Positions 62,990 to 64,000 of a DNA stretch of 64,000 bases are shown here, one piece after another (position 1 is the stretch's first letter; each line of letters begins with the position of its first letter). The notes under the pieces are model-generated. The model made no database searches and was not told where the DNA came from. It saw only the letters and a program-made list of their open reading frames with translations. The position numbers were made by a program, and so were the translations under genes. This stretch comes from Cryoendolithus antarcticus (lineage: Eukaryota; Ascomycota; Dothideomycetes; Cladosporiales; Cladosporiaceae). Where the stretch lies: assembly GCA_002077065.1 (NCBI GenBank), contig NAJO01000042.1, forward strand, positions 248,001-312,000, given 5' to 3'.

Positions 62990-64000
62990 ATGGCCTCCCA
63001 CCGAGAGCCAACGCTGGAATCGAAGACAGAAGTTGACACGAAAGCAGAGCCTATTGAGACAGCCCCCGACCCAGACGAAGACGACCTGGACGATCTCGAC
63101 GATGTCCTCGACCAGTTCTCCGCGAAGCCCACAGCCTCTACAACAGCGCCTACAGCTTCTGGTCCTGGCAGACCGCCCCAGACCCATGAAGTCCTCCCTT
63201 CAGACCCCGCGCTCGAAGCCCAGCTTGCAGCAGGCATACCCGACCTCCTCGCATCCATGGATTCCAATCCGCAGATGCAAAAGGAATTCGAGGCCATGAT
63301 GGCCGAGCTGCTGAAAGCTGGCCAAGCAGAGACAGACGCAGAAGCTATGGCGCACATAGGCAAAGCCACGGAAGCCGTACCTGCTCTCAGTGCCGAGAAG
63401 GGAGCCAAGGGAAAAGACGACAACTTCCAAGACACGATCAAACGCACTATGGAGCGCATGCAAGCCTCCTCCTCCTCCGCCGAAGCCGCGACAGCAGGCG
63501 CAGGGACCGAGGAGGACCTACTCGCGCAAATGATGAAAGAGCTCGGTGGCGCAGGGGCCGGCGGCGCAGGCGAAGAGGACTTCAACGGCATGTTGATGAG
63601 TATGATGGCGCAATTAACGCATAAGGAGATCTTGTACGAGCCGATGAAGGAGCTGAGCGATAAGTTTCCGGCTTGGATGGAGAAGAACGGTGGGGGAAAG
63701 GTGGGGAAGGAGGATATGGCTAGATATCGCGAGCAGCAGGTGCTTGTTGGGGAGATTGTGGGACGGTTTGAGAAGAAGGGGTATAGTGATGAGGATGAGG
63801 GGGATCGGGAGTATATTGTTGAGAGGATGCAGAAGGTAAGGTTGGCTGAAGCTAGATCGCTTGGTTCGTCTAGTTGTGTGTGTACTGACCATCTGTCAAT
63901 AGATGCAAGCTGCTGGCTCGCCACCTCCTGATCTGGTCGGCGACATGAGCGCTGCTCAAGAAGCGCTCGGCGAGCTCGAAGGAGGCTGTCCGACACAGTA
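62990..64000 (+). CDS. PEX19: Pex19 peroxisomal membrane protein import receptor (stop cut by window edge)
   Basis: Chaperone and receptor for peroxisomal membrane proteins; binds Pex3. Exon 1 is 62990-63835 and exon 2 begins at 63903 after a 67-nt GTAAGG...ATAG intron. About 314 aa are encoded. The acidic N-terminus ('DPDEDDLDDLDDVLDQF') is the Pex3-binding region. The helical core includes 'IPDLLASMDSNPQMQKEF' and 'ILYEPMKELSDKFPAWMEK'. The C-terminus ends 'GGCPTQ', a CaaX box for farnesylation. The last two window bases (TA) are the beginning of the stop codon, so the coding sequence is essentially complete. Confidence 0.96.

Noticed and set aside
62734..63996. 420-codon minus frame opposite PEX19
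   Set aside because: Antisense shadow of PEX19; Ser-rich reading typical of reverse frames.
1..64000. CRISPR arrays, bacterial operons or ribosome binding sites
   Set aside because: Spliced eukaryotic genes throughout; no such structures expected or seen.

Overview
This is a eukaryotic nuclear window from a filamentous ascomycete. The genes are compact, and spliced genes carry short introns (about 48-80 nt, a few longer) with fungal splice signals (GTRNGT donors, CTRAC/TACTAAY branch points). The encoded proteins are ascomycete housekeeping orthologues (Rae1, Gut2, Lto1, Rad52, Kex1, Vfa1, Yvh1, Rho1, Dre2, Map2, Nop15, an SMN-like protein, Ubc9, Pex19). The abundance of short F-box-like genes suggests a dothideomycete, perhaps a capnodialean or mycosphaerellalean black fungus; that placement is inference and not proved here.

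Layout. 0-3.9 kb: 3' part of an F-box/LRR-like gene, then RAE1. 3.9-6.5 kb: three plus-strand F-box-like genes, two ending at an in-frame stop that is followed by more open frame. 7-15 kb: GUT2, LTO1, RAD52 and KEX1 as divergent or convergent pairs. 16-21.5 kb: a large DENN-C1 protein, another short F-box-like gene, and VFA1. 23-30 kb: a C2H2 zinc-finger gene, then two cysteine phosphatases (YVH1 and an atypical Siw14-type enzyme) that converge. 31.6-32.5 kb: RHO1 in five exons. 33.4-36.9 kb: a minus-strand cluster of four F-box-like paralogues in different states of decay. 37-40.6 kb: a low-complexity protein and an RGS protein. 40.6-44.1 kb: a 3.6 kb stretch with no supportable gene. 44.1-47.4 kb: a third F-box-like group. 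47.7-52.7 kb: a membrane protein divergent from DRE2, then an unknown protein. 53.2-55.5 kb: a glycoside hydrolase family 2 pseudogene with several frameshifts and a nonsense codon. 55.9-64 kb: MAP2, NOP15 divergent from an SMN-like gene, a flavin monooxygenase, and UBC9 divergent from PEX19, whose stop codon runs off the window edge.

The housekeeping genes give a stable syntenic backbone. Between them sit at least eleven loci of one small, fast-diverging family. Its members share an N-terminal LPxELRLxIL helix and a second motif, VLHTCxxLR, about 35-50 residues downstream. Several are truncated, frameshifted, interrupted by a stop or lacking a start codon, which points to active birth and death. 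This family is the most interesting signal in the window.

Splice structures were derived by hand from GT/GC-AG sites, reading phase and family conservation. No similarity search was run.
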